Source of the DNA: JBBTXL01 sp038062295
Lineage (GTDB): Bacteria; Patescibacteriota; Minisyncoccia; GWC2-36-17; WO2-46-25
Assembly (NCBI GenBank): GCA_038062295.1
Contig: JBBTXL010000042.1
Span: forward strand, 1 to 14,291
Length of the DNA: 14,291 bases
Direction: 5' to 3'
The notes under the pieces were generated by a model. That model searched no databases. It was not told the origin of the DNA and saw only the letters and a program-made list of their open reading frames with translations. Shown in pieces: positions 1 to 7,770 of this stretch; the first letter of the stretch is position 1, and each line of letters starts with the position of its first letter. Made by a program: the position numbers and the translations under genes.

Positions 1-3000
1 TATCTGGTCGTTCACCAAGGTTGGTTGCCCGCTCCCGGGTCGTTTAATAATATTTTCCACGAGGTTGGGGTCGGCAGGATCGCTCGCAAACGCTTCCCCG
101 CGCAGAACGTACGAGTCTATGTCTATCTGGTCACGGTTTTTTTGAATGAGGCCGACGCCGGTAAGGCGGTTCGCTTCCAGACCATGCGCTTCGTACTTCA
201 CCGAGCTGTTCAGGTCGCGCGCATACTCAACAAAACGCTTCAGGCGGTATTGTGCGTCTGCCCGCGCTTTCTCAACATTTTCTTCCATGCGTTTTAAGAA
301 CACGTCCTTGAGTTTGTCGGCGACCTGGTTTGTGATGTCATCCAGCACCCCATCAAGCTCCTTGGAGATTTCCGGGTATGCTTCCTTGGCGGTGGTGTAG
401 CCGTATGCTTCAATGAGCTGCTGGATGTCTTTGTTGCGGGTTGCCGTATCGTTCAGCCAAACCTGAATGTTTTCGTGTCCGGGGATGGAAATCTGTATGA
501 TGTCAACACCGGTAAGCGGTTCCGGCTCGATCGGTTCTTTTCCCGGCACGGGGATAGGACGTATTTTATTGGTCGTAGGGTCGGGAACCTGCATTTGCTC
601 CAACGTTTGTCGGAGGCGGATGAGTTTTATGAGATTTTTATCCGGTGGCAGGGACTGCAGTTGCTGCGTCATATCTTCCAGGTTCAGCACGCCCGCGAGC
701 GCGGAACTTTTCTGGCCGGTGAACGGGTTGGTGGCAAAACCGGTGGTCAAACCGGTCGCGCTGCCCGACTGGTCGTCCGGCTCAAACACAAACTTGCGCG
801 CCATGTTGTACTCGCCGCTTGAAAGCCGCGGGCATTTGCTAAGCATATCGGGGGACAGTGTCGCTGATGGCGGCGTGACAGGGCAGCGTTCGCCGATGAG
901 CGCGCGGCGGATATTTTGTTCCGTGTCGGAGAGGATGGTCATATCGGGGTCCACCGCCTCAAGCGCATTTTCGTCCTGAAGCCCGGCAAAGAGCGCCTGA
1001 TACGCTTGCGTCAGGTTGTTGTACCGTGACATCACGTCGCTGACCGACCCTTTATAGCCGCGCTTGATGCAGTCGTATTGGTTTGTTGTTGTGTTCCATA
1101 CCTGCTCCGCCGGTTCCGCACACCGGCCGCCGGGTGCGGGAAGAATGCTGTCGTGGTAACTCGGGTTTTCGGGGTTGTTGTCCACGGGGTCGTCATCCGG
1201 CAGGGAACCGGTCTGTTGAGCGATACCCGCTTCGTAATCTTTCAAGTTTTGCGTAGCAAAGTGGTACCCCTTTATGATGCGCAGTTTTTCCATGAGCTCC
1301 TGCGCCTGTTCCATAAGCTCGGGATAGAACGGTTTGGCAAGCAGCACCGCGTCGCCTTTGTTGTGCACAATGGAGCTGATGTCGGGGTCGGCGACGGCCA
1401 GCGACGGGTCGTGCCACGCGCGGTTCTCACGGATGTTCATCAGGCCGACAGTACCGCCCTCAAAGGTCGGGCTAAAATACTTTTGTAAGATTGGTTGCTG
1501 GCGCACGACCGCTTCTGCGGTCCCCGCGATGTAATATACATCGCCCTCGGGGTAAAGTTTTGCACCCGGCGGGTCAAGATCGGGGTTTTGCGGGTCGCGA
1601 CCATAATTTTTGGTGCCGCCGACAAGAATCCTGGTATCCAGCGAGCGTGCCATTTTGCTTAGTGGAGCGGAGAGCGAGGTGCCCGCGCTGATGGTGTCGC
1701 TTGCCGGAAGAAAGTTTTCCACCATATCGGTGCGGCCATAGGTGTTCTCGCCGCCGAATATCCTGATGGTGGTGCCACTCGCGTCGGTTGCAAGCGCTGC
1801 GAGATGTCCGCGTGCGGGGGCGATGTGCGCCCTCGCTTCCGACACCGCTGGCTCGCTCCTGCTGGCACCGGGGTTAAATGCGATAATGGTACTGACGCCA
1901 CTTCGTGTCTCATCAATGCCGCCGACGACATATATGCGCGTGCCCGCTGTTCCTTGCGGCGCTACGCCAACGGCCGCGGACGCATGCGCTGTAGCGGTCG
2001 GCAGCCGGTCGGTACGCGTGGTCACCGTGTCGGTGATGGGGTTGAACTCCAAGATCTGGTCAGAAAAGCGTGCGTCCACAACGTCTACCGGTGCTTCGGT
2101 GTAGTCCCCAAGGACTTTGGTAATGGTTATGTTATTTCCCGTTTTTCCGCCAAACAGGTAAATGCGCTGCGTGTCGGAAAGATATGCGCCAGTGAGGCCG
2201 TAGGTGGGGAAAGGGAGATTTGCTGCCATCTGGCGTATCGCACGGGTGGCGGGGTTGAATTCGTACACCCTGTTTGAATATCCCTGTCCATTCCTTCCGC
2301 CGAAAATATATATCATGTCGTTGGGCGGGTAGTACACCGCTTCGGCGCCGGCAAGCGGAACGGGCAAGTTGGCAACGGGTGCGCCGGAGGGGATAGTTTG
2401 GATGCGGCTTGAAAACCCGTCGATTCCGTAGCCGCCAAACGCAAATCCTCCCGCAGCAGCCGCCTCTGCAACCGCGGGAAACAAATTTGTCGCGATGAGA
2501 GAGCCACTGCTGTTCAGAAAGTCACCCGAAAAATTCGGCGCGACGGTGGGAAGGTCGCCCCCTTCTATGTCGTAGGGACGGCTTGAAGAAGTGCTGGCTA
2601 TGGCGGTGTCAACCACGCCGTCGCTGTTGGCATCTCTGCCGGTGGAAATGAGTGTTGCGTCAAAGGAGAGAGGGCCGGCGTAGGAAGCGAAAGGACCGCC
2701 GACGACACCAGCATTAGCGTCAGAAAATCGCATAAAGCGGAGCGTTCCAATATCATCGACAAATCCAAAAACGGAATTCCTGGTGGTCGATAGATCTTGA
2801 TAATTGTCCTTAATGGTTCTTTCCTCCACCGGCACGTCCAACGGCAACTCCTGCGCGTACGCGCCGCACCACTGTGCTTCTTCATAAAATATCTTGCCCG
2901 CGGAGTAAGTGCTGACCATTGTTCTGTCGGTAGTGGCAGGGTCGGTTGCTGTTGGTGCGGCACAGTGCGCTACCGTGAATGTGGTTGGGGTTCCACCCAG

Positions 3001-4623
3001 GGTTGCCGTGGTGTTTACATCGCCTCCTGTCCCCGGACACTGAACATCAGCAAGAAAGCCCATGAGATTTTTAATGTCATTGTCAGCACCTCCACCCCGG
3101 TGGTTATAGTCTTCGGTAATCACCGTACCATTTAAAGTGGTCGTACCAAGAAAATCCCCAGTCGGAAATCCGGACGGCACCGCACTGGTCAGCGCAGCGT
3201 ATTCCATTTTATTGATAGGAGTGCGCTTGAGCGTCTCATCGCTTTCCAAAATCACTTGCGACACTGTGTTGGTAAAGATGCTAAAGTTGATGAGCGATTT
3301 TAGCACGAACGAACGAAAGTCGTTCGCCGAGGCGGCCACCGCGCCTGCCGATTGCCCGAGCTGCGTGTTGTGCGCCAGCGCGTCGGTGGGTGTGCGGGGT
3401 GTTCTGCGCGGTTTGGGTGGCGGGAAGACGGTGTTTTTGATAAGCCCGATCTCTTTATTGACCAGGAGATTCAACCCCGCGTTCGCGATGGCGAGCACAT
3501 ACGGCTTGATGACACTCCCCGCGCCGGTGCCGAGTTTATTGGTCATTGCGGTAATGCTGTCTTCCAGGCGTTTCATAGGTGCCTGGAGTGCCTTGGAAGC
3601 AAGTTCTGAAATTTGCTCTGCGGGCGTGACGGTTTTACACTCCACCATCCCGCCGAATGAAATCCAATACCCTTTGAATTCTTCCGCGTTACTGTATCCA
3701 AACTCTTTCATCACATCTTCTATATCAGCGCCGACAAGGTCAGCGCCGGTAATAGTTTCCGATTCTCTTACTGCCCCCCGATAATTTGTTCCCGGGAGGC
3801 CCTCGTCCGAGGCTCTTGTCCACGAAACATCTGCCGCTTTTGTTATGACGCATTTTTTCTGCGATAGAAATCCTTTTCCGATATTCAGCTCCACGTCCGC
3901 CGCCTCTTTTTTCTGCGCTTTTATTTTTTCCAGCTCCTTCTGTATGATGAGCGCCTGGCCGATATGGTTGTTTTCCCTGCGGGTGAGGTCAATGAACGCG
4001 CGCCAGCCGCCGTTGCGGAAATCTTGCTCAAAGCGCTGGAGGCCGGCGGCCATGCCCGAGAATGTACAGGCGACCTGCTCGTCAAAGGTCGGCACGGCGT
4101 AGGGGCCGGCAAAGGTGGGCGCGAGTGTAAACTTTAAGTAACTGGCGTCACACAGCGTCCGCGGGTCCACGTTCAAAATACTGCCCATAAGCACCCCGCC
4201 GGCTTCATCCAGCGCGTCGCGCAGGAATTTCCCCGGATCTTGGAGGACGCGGAGCTTCCCTTTCCCGCCGCCGTTGATCCATGCCACGATGTCGTTGGTA
4301 AGCTTGGCGAGCACTTGGTGCATAGCGATGGTGAGTGTTGCGGCAACCAGCTCCGCGACAACACCATGTGCCGACTTAAATTGGTCCCATACTTCATATG
4401 CGGCGGTCTTTGCAGCAACCGCTTTTTCGTACACCCACTTTGCTTTATCCCAAACGAATTTTGCGACTGTTTGGGCAATAGAGGCGACGTCAACCACTGG
4501 CAATCCCGTTGCCTGCACTGGTTGCGGATAGAAAATCGCCGCAAACAAAACCAGGTTTGCGATCATAACAAATGCAAGGAAAAGAGATACTGGTTTTGCA
4601 ATGGCAGGGCTTTCTAACACCAT
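1..4623 (-). CDS. Giant secreted protein with internal kelch propeller (partial)
   Basis: The frame starting at ATG 4623 has no stop down to base 1, giving at least 1541 residues; the C-terminus lies outside the window. A hydrophobic stretch at residues 12-32 followed by PVQA-TG near 35-40 fits a signal peptide with a signal peptidase I-like site. Residues about 40-560 are mainly helical, with a charged helical segment near 213-245 and the motif FRNGGWRAFIDLT just before it. A calcium-loop-like DANSDGVVD is at about 662-670. Residues about 720-1010 carry kelch-like repeats. The remainder (1010-1541) is helical and polar, with a likely coiled coil near the end. At least ten spaced cysteines suit an exported protein. 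The start lies 3 nt after the stop of the TSP3 gene, so the two are probably cotranscribed; no clear Shine-Dalgarno is visible. From memory, similar large proteins sit near type IV secretion-like clusters in Parcubacteria; that link is inference. Exact function unknown. Confidence 0.85.
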   Translation of the reverse strand, partial: MVLESPAIAKPVSLFLAFVMIANLVLFAAIFYPQPVQATGLPVVDVASIAQTVAKFVWDKAKWVYEKAVAAKTAAYEVWDQFKSAHGVVAELVAATLTIAMHQVLAKLTNDIVAWINGGGKGKLRVLQDPGKFLRDALDEAGGVLMGSILNVDPRTLCDASYLKFTLAPTFAGPYAVPTFDEQVACTFSGMAAGLQRFEQDFRNGGWRAFIDLTRRENNHIGQALIIQKELEKIKAQKKEAADVELNIGKGFLSQKKCVITKAADVSWTRASDEGLPGTNYRGAVRESETITGADLVGADIEDVMKEFGYSNAEEFKGYWISFGGMVECKTVTPAEQISELASKALQAPMKRLEDSITAMTNKLGTGAGSVIKPYVLAIANAGLNLLVNKEIGLIKNTVFPPPKPRRTPRTPTDALAHNTQLGQSAGAVAASANDFRSFVLKSLINFSIFTNTVSQVILESDETLKRTPINKMEYAALTSAVPSGFPTGDFLGTTTLNGTVITEDYNHRGGGADNDIKNLMGFLADVQCPGTGGDVNTTATLGGTPTTFTVAHCAAPTATDPATTDRTMVSTYSAGKIFYEEAQWCGAYAQELPLDVPVEERTIKDNYQDLSTTRNSVFGFVDDIGTLRFMRFSDANAGVVGGPFASYAGPLSFDATLISTGRDANSDGVVDTAIASTSSSRPYDIEGGDLPTVAPNFSGDFLNSSGSLIATNLFPAVAEAAAAGGFAFGGYGIDGFSSRIQTIPSGAPVANLPVPLAGAEAVYYPPNDMIYIFGGRNGQGYSNRVYEFNPATRAIRQMAANLPFPTYGLTGAYLSDTQRIYLFGGKTGNNITITKVLGDYTEAPVDVVDARFSDQILEFNPITDTVTTRTDRLPTATAHASAAVGVAPQGTAGTRIYVVGGIDETRSGVSTIIAFNPGASRSEPAVSEARAHIAPARGHLAALATDASGTTIRIFGGENTYGRTDMVENFLPASDTISAGTSLSAPLSKMARSLDTRILVGGTKNYGRDPQNPDLDPPGAKLYPEGDVYYIAGTAEAVVRQQPILQKYFSPTFEGGTVGLMNIRENRAWHDPSLAVADPDISSIVHNKGDAVLLAKPFYPELMEQAQELMEKLRIIKGYHFATQNLKDYEAGIAQQTGSLPDDDPVDNNPENPSYHDSILPAPGGRCAEPAEQVWNTTTNQYDCIKRGYKGSVSDVMSRYNNLTQAYQALFAGLQDENALEAVDPDMTILSDTEQNIRRALIGERCPVTPPSATLSPDMLSKCPRLSSGEYNMARKFVFEPDDQSGSATGLTTGFATNPFTGQKSSALAGVLNLEDMTQQLQSLPPDKNLIKLIRLRQTLEQMQVPDPTTNKIRPIPVPGKEPIEPEPLTGVDIIQISIPGHENIQVWLNDTATRNKDIQQLIEAYGYTTAKEAYPEISKELDGVLDDITNQVADKLKDVFLKRMEENVEKARADAQYRLKRFVEYARDLNSSVKYEAHGLEANRLTGVGLIQKNRDQIDIDSYVLRGEAFASDPADPNLVENIIKRPGSGQPTLVNDQI
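1585..2470 (-). repeat. Kelch-like repeat block inside the giant protein
   Basis: Five to six blade-like units are recognisable by a hydrophobic strand ending in a double glycine: FAFGG (about residue 726), IYIFGG (about 770), IYLFGG (about 821), IYVVGG (about 897), IRIFGG (about 953) and ILVGG (about 997). Between them are segments such as VYEFNPATRAIRQM, ILEFNPITDTV and IIAFNPGAS, matching the kelch pattern in which the next strand lists an 'F/Y-N-P' turn and a variable loop. Spacing is about 44-76 residues, near the usual kelch length of roughly 50, with one longer loop. This predicts a beta-propeller, normally a protein or glycan binding platform. Detected by eye only, so the blade count is uncertain. 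Confidence 0.75.
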
Positions 4624-4626
4624 GGG

Positions 4627-5621
4627 TTATTGGTAGCTTTGTATTTTTAATTCCAACTCTTCGGAGAACTTTTGATACAGGTCTACTATGCTACCGTATG
4701 TTTCCATTCCAGCAGCAGCCATTATGGGGTCGTCGCTGATATTTTTAATTGCTTTAAAAATATTTTCTTGGAGTATCAAGAGGGCAAGCTGCCGCCTGTG
4801 AAGATCCTCAAACCCCTGTGGCACAGTTATATTTTTTACCCACTCAACGCTGCTGTGTGTTGAGGCGATGAGAAGTTGCACAGAGTCCATGTTGCTGCTT
4901 TCCACAGCTTCCTGGATAATGGTTGCTTCGTTTTTGCCAAGCCGCATAATAGTTTCATCTGCACTCACCGCTTGCGACATTACATTGATGTATTGTCCGA
5001 CTGATTCGTAGGAGGTTTGTTCTGAAGAAACGCGGATTTCTTTTTCGTCTATCTGTGGTAATGCAAAGTATTCTTTTGCCCGAAGGCCAATTTGGTAAAG
5101 CGCTTCGTTCATTACGTCTTGGTTATACGGAAGGTTGGGGTCGTTTGTTCCCTCGGCAAGATTTTCGGCGAGGGACGGTTCAAATTCGCCCGACGACACT
5201 TTTTGCGCAAGAAGTTGCGTTAAATATGTCGTGAGATTTTTCGGGATGGGGCGCGGGGCGTTCGTGTCGGTTCCGGGGAGTGCGTCGTTGGGGGCGGGAA
5301 CGACCGGGTCGTAGCCGGACGCCACCTCTTCCCCGTCCAGATACCCGTCTCCGTCAGTATCAGGATCAACTGGATCTGTTTGATAATACGCTTCTTCGNN
5401 NNNNNNNNGTCGGTTTTGTACAACTCTTCCTCCCAGTTTTTGAGCCCATCGCCGTCGGGGTCCGCATCGGGCTCGGACGCGATGGGAAAGAGCACCTTTT
5501 TCCCCTCCGTAAGGAGTGTCGCGCCGATGCCTTGGGTGCGCAGCACGATGGCGCCGCCGACAAAAATTCCCACGATCAAAACGATGGGAACGATCGCTTT
5601 ATTTCTCGTTTCCTGTGCCAT
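4627..5621 (-). CDS. Membrane-anchored TSP3-repeat (calcium-binding) protein, split by gap
   Basis: One gene is interrupted by a run of N. Before the gap (ATG at 5621) are 71 residues: a short basic start, a membrane anchor (IVPIVLIVGIFVGGAIVL) and a TSP3-type calcium motif DADPDGDGLKNWEEELYKTD. After the gap, in another nominal frame, the reading continues EEAYYQTDPVDPDTDGDG, a second TSP3 unit, then a Pro/Asn linker and about 210 mostly helical residues ending in KIQSYQ. Both halves show the same repeat family, so the frame change is a gap artefact. An alternative ATG at 5729 lies inside a palindrome and is unlikely. TSP3 repeats bind calcium and act as rigid extracellular spacers, so the helical domain is probably presented outside the membrane. 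Downstream, 3 nt away, is the giant kelch protein, probably in the same operon. No Shine-Dalgarno is visible; a TATAAT lies 10 nt before the ATG. Confidence 0.85.
5399..5408. other. Assembly gap (10 N)
   Basis: Ten undetermined bases lie inside the TSP3 gene. Joining the frames on either side needs a gap length that leaves remainder 2 on division by 3; ten does not, so the N count is a placeholder. The gap lies between two near-identical TSP3 calcium repeats, where short-read assemblies commonly fail, so one or more further repeat units may be missing. Confidence 0.95.
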
Positions 5622-5631
5622 AATATGGTGT

Positions 5632-5637
5632 ATTATA
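5632..5637 (-). promoter_or_regulatory. Candidate -10 box of the TSP3 gene
   Basis: A perfect TATAAT (read on the minus strand) ends 10 nt before the ATG at 5621, so transcription would begin only a few bases before the start codon, giving a nearly leaderless mRNA. The -35 is poor: the best match is TTGGAG with a 19-nt spacer. No Shine-Dalgarno is present. Confidence 0.45.
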
Positions 5638-5704
5638 ACAGACGTTCGTTCATTTCTCCAAACGACATATCCCCTTTTTGCCGCGCGCGCCCTTTCCTCA
5701 GAAA

Positions 5705-5740
5705 TTTGCCATCTTTTGACTATAGTCAAAAGATGGCAAA
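5705..5740. repeat. 36-bp perfect palindrome, copy 1
   Basis: Two 18-nt arms (TTTGCCATCTTTTGACTA and its complement) meet with no loop around the core GACTATAGTC. It lies 66 nt beyond the stop of the PaaX-like gene and 83 nt before the TSP3 start. It differs from copy 3 at only two positions, both in the core. No T-run follows on the minus strand, so it is not a standard intrinsic terminator. It is best read as an operator or a dispersed palindromic repeat. Confidence 0.9.
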
Positions 5741-5806
5741 TGGTGTTGCAGCTGGTATTTTGGGGGTTGTTTCCACCCTGCGTGTTGCTACCACCGCTGC
5801 GCCCTG

Positions 5807-6385
5807 TTATGACAAACCGAAACGATGCCGCAGATCAAGGTCTATGTCAGTTTCTTTTACCAGCAGCACCCGCACGAAGGGGCGCAGTGAAAATGCCTCT
5901 ATGACAAAATCAAGTTCATTTTTACATTCGTGTGGAAATATGAAAACGCTCTTTTGCAGCTGGAGGAACCCCAGCTCTTTCAGCTTTGCGGAGAACGCGT
6001 TTCTCCCCTTTTTCAGCCGCTCGGGAATGTCAAATGCGACAACGCGCCAGTACCCGTCCCAGAGCGCCGGCGTGGGTATCGTCATGGTGCCGAGACTGTA
6101 CTGCAGCACCCGTTGTGCGCCGTCCTCGGTGAGCGTCAGCGCGACCATGCCATCGCCGTGCTCTTCGTATCCGACAAGGTTTGACCGATAGAGCGTGCGG
6201 ATGGCGCGCTGGAGCGTACGCTGCTCAATATTTCGCAGTTCTTTTGATGTTTCCCTGATGACCTTGAAAAAAACATCCGGCCGCGACGTCAGGGATAGTG
6301 TGATACCCGCCTGCAGCAGTACCAGAAGCTTTTGGGCTTTCGGTCCGATGGTGGGAGTTTTTCTTCTTTTGCTTTTCTTTTTCAT
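5807..6385 (-). CDS. PaaX-like transcriptional regulator (wHTH + Cas2-like domain)
   Basis: The 192-residue protein begins with a lysine/arginine-rich tail, then a helical region (about 16-95) compatible with a winged helix-turn-helix, including LRNIEQRTLQRAIRTLYRSN and a wing-like GYEEHGDGMVALTLTEDG. Residues about 112-180 (WRVVAFDIPERLKKGRNAF, then KSVFIFPHECKNELDFVIEA) form the ferredoxin-like fold shared by the C-terminus of PaaX regulators and by Cas2. There is no CRISPR array or other cas gene nearby, and the HTH is present, so regulation is more likely than spacer acquisition. The start has an AAAGGTG Shine-Dalgarno-like sequence close upstream, and a palindrome covers the predicted promoter, suggesting autoregulation. 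Targets and ligand are unknown. It follows rsmA on the same strand, 88 nt away. Confidence 0.75.
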   Translation of the reverse strand: MKKKSKRRKTPTIGPKAQKLLVLLQAGITLSLTSRPDVFFKVIRETSKELRNIEQRTLQRAIRTLYRSNLVGYEEHGDGMVALTLTEDGAQRVLQYSLGTMTIPTPALWDGYWRVVAFDIPERLKKGRNAFSAKLKELGFLQLQKSVFIFPHECKNELDFVIEAFSLRPFVRVLLVKETDIDLDLRHRFGLS

Positions 6386-6391
6386 GCACCT

Positions 6392-6427
6392 TTTGTCATT
6401 TTAAGACGATAGTCAAAATATGACAAA
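6392..6427. repeat. 36-bp imperfect palindrome, copy 2, over the regulator's promoter
   Basis: It has the same length and symmetry as copies 1 and 3 and matches copy 1 at 29 of 36 positions. The outer arms TTTGTCAT/ATGACAAA pair perfectly and the core AGACGATAGTC is nearly symmetric. It ends 6 nt before the start codon of the PaaX-like gene. The positions that break symmetry fall partly in the -10 hexamer. Confidence 0.85.
6398..6426 (-). promoter_or_regulatory. Predicted promoter of the PaaX-like gene inside palindrome copy 2
   Basis: Read on the minus strand: TTGTCA (6426-6421), a 17-nt spacer, then TAAAAT (6403-6398). Each hexamer matches the sigma-70 consensus at five of six positions. 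The start codon at 6385 follows after 12 nt. The whole promoter lies within the palindrome, so a protein bound there would block RNA polymerase. Confidence 0.6.
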
Positions 6428-6473
6428 TTTTTGGTATATGGATATCTGGACGAGGGAAGTAGTAAGGGGTGTG

Positions 6474-7286
6474 TTATTGGAGGGCAGCGGCCAGCGCGAC
6501 CCACTGCGATAGCGGAAGGTCTGCCGCGCGGGCGTTGGGAGCGATACGGCATCGGTGAAGTACGCTTGCTACTCTTTCTTTGTCCAGAGAAAGTGCCCGC
6601 GCCAGGTTCCCGACAAGTTTTTTGCGCGGCGCGGAAAAACCCGCCTTCACAACCGGAAAAAACCTTTCCGGGTCGGCCGACAGAGGAGTTTTTCGCGGAG
6701 TGAGTCGGATGACCGCGGAGTCGACCGTGGGCGGGGGGAAAAACGACCCGCGAGATACGGAAAAGAGAACTTTCGGTTCCGCGTAAAACTTCACGGAAAG
6801 CGACAGGATACTTTCTTTGCCGTTGCGCGCACACATGCGTTGTGCAACTTCCTTTTGCATCATCAGGGTTATTGTGTCCGGCGTGCGTTTTTGTTCCAGC
6901 AGCGCTCGCACGAGTGCGGAGGTGAGATAGTATGGAATGTTGGCAACCACCACATAGCGAGGAGGGAGGAGCAAGGAGGGAGGAGCGAGAAATTTCAAGA
7001 TGTCGCCGGTCACCACTTCAACATTCACGATGTTTTCATGCGCGCATTTTTCCCGAAGTTCCTGCGCGAGCGCCCGGTCTTTCTCCACGGCGATAACTTT
7101 TTTGCATGCGTGCGCAAGTGCGAATGTGAGCGCTCCCCGCCCCGGTCCGACCTCCACAACAACATCGCCGCGGTTAAGCGCCGCGGCTGATATTATTTTT
7201 ACGATAATTCCCTGGTTGACGAGAAAGTGTTGCCCCAGTAATTTATTGGGCCGAACCGGTGATCGTCTGGATGATCGTCGAGTCAT
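6474..7286 (-). CDS. rsmA: 16S rRNA dimethyladenosine transferase RsmA/KsgA
   Basis: This SAM-dependent enzyme dimethylates two adjacent adenosines in the 3' terminal helix of 16S rRNA during 30S assembly. The 270-residue length is normal. Visible motifs are LGQHFL (17-22), the SAM-binding EVGPGRG (45-51), the acidic E68 after beta 2, GD at 94-95, the catalytic NIPYY (116-120) and FFPPPTVDSAVIRL further on. The linker between GDILKF and RYVVVANIPYY is Pro/Leu-rich and is encoded by a 14-bp tandem duplication. ATG 7286 overlaps the preceding gene by 44 nt; no later start keeps the LGQHFL motif, so this start is favoured even without a clear Shine-Dalgarno. Probably cotranscribed with the upstream small membrane protein. 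Confidence 0.95.
   Translation of the reverse strand: MTRRSSRRSPVRPNKLLGQHFLVNQGIIVKIISAAALNRGDVVVEVGPGRGALTFALAHACKKVIAVEKDRALAQELREKCAHENIVNVEVVTGDILKFLAPPSLLLPPRYVVVANIPYYLTSALVRALLEQKRTPDTITLMMQKEVAQRMCARNGKESILSLSVKFYAEPKVLFSVSRGSFFPPPTVDSAVIRLTPRKTPLSADPERFFPVVKAGFSAPRKKLVGNLARALSLDKERVASVLHRCRIAPNARAADLPLSQWVALAAALQ
6960..6987. repeat. 14-bp tandem duplication inside rsmA
   Basis: AGGAGGGAGGAGC plus one variable base occurs twice in direct succession. Read on the coding strand it encodes the Pro/Leu-rich linker LAPPSLLLPPR just before the catalytic NIPYY strand. Because 14 is not a multiple of three, the two copies are read in different frames. Confidence 0.85.
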
Positions 7287-7749
7287 TGCGGAGGTTTTGC
7301 CAGAAGAGAATACTGGACGAAGGGATAAAAAGCGTATCCTCCGGCTGCTGGAGCTCCTGGGTCAGTTTTACCAGGATCGTTTGGGTTTGCGGCTGCTGCT
7401 GTGGCGCCGGTACAGCGGTTTGCTCCGGAGTGGTCGTTGCCGTCAGTTGCGGCACCGCAACCTGCTGTGGGTAATATACATTCGTCAGTTTCCAGTGCGA
7501 TGCCCTGGAGCGTGTGAGATGCCCGAAATACACCTGGCCGTTGGTCAGGAAAACCGCCTGCCATTTCCGCTCGGCTTTGGCGGCGTCCGGCGCGCCGAAC
7601 ATGCTGGCGTTTTGTGCCAGGAGCGCGAACGCAAGCACCGCAAGCGCTATGACGACCGAACCCACCACCACTTTTTTTTCCGTCCCGCTGCGTTGTTTGT
7701 TTTTCCGCACAACGGGCTTTTTCACGCCAACATTTTTTTCTGGTTCCAT
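7243..7749 (-). CDS. Small single-pass membrane protein, unknown function
   Basis: I do not recognise a named family. The 168 residues comprise a very basic N-terminus (KKPVVRKNKQRSGTEKK), one membrane segment (about 27-46), an extracytoplasmic beta-like segment (KWQAVFLTNGQVYFGHLTR, about 62-80), a Thr/Pro/Gln-rich linker (about 95-125) and a C-terminal part with LFIPSSSILFWQNL. The charge pattern predicts the N-terminus inside and the bulk outside. From memory, proteins with a WQAVFLxNGQVYFGH segment are common in Parcubacteria as conserved hypotheticals. It overlaps the start of rsmA by 44 nt, so the two are probably one transcript, driven from a promoter within the end of uvrD. Confidence 0.8.
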   Translation of the reverse strand: MEPEKNVGVKKPVVRKNKQRSGTEKKVVVGSVVIALAVLAFALLAQNASMFGAPDAAKAERKWQAVFLTNGQVYFGHLTRSRASHWKLTNVYYPQQVAVPQLTATTTPEQTAVPAPQQQPQTQTILVKLTQELQQPEDTLFIPSSSILFWQNLRNDSTIIQTITGSAQ

Positions 7750-7770
7750 AATCGATGTTACTGTTCTCTC

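Noticed and set aside
3137..3784. 215-codon plus-strand frame
   Set aside because: Opposite-strand shadow of the giant protein; low-complexity Ser/Ala/Val composition and no recognisable motif.
5220..5729. A 169-codon minus-strand frame crossing the N gap, starting in the palindrome
   Set aside because: Its start is inside palindrome copy 1 and its part after the gap is out of frame with the TSP3 repeat; the true gene starts at 5621 and continues in the other frame to 4627.
5705..5740. Palindromes as intrinsic terminators
   Set aside because: Each does lie 46-66 nt after a minus-strand stop, but no T-run follows any copy and copy 2 contains a promoter; a role in 3' end formation or RNA stability is not excluded.
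5808..5816. Extra half-site resembling the palindrome arm (ATGACAAA) at the end of the PaaX-like gene
   Set aside because: It is only eight bases, overlaps the stop codon region and has no matching second arm.
5807..6385. CRISPR-associated Cas2
   Set aside because: An N-terminal winged-helix region is present, and there is no repeat-spacer array or other cas gene in the window.
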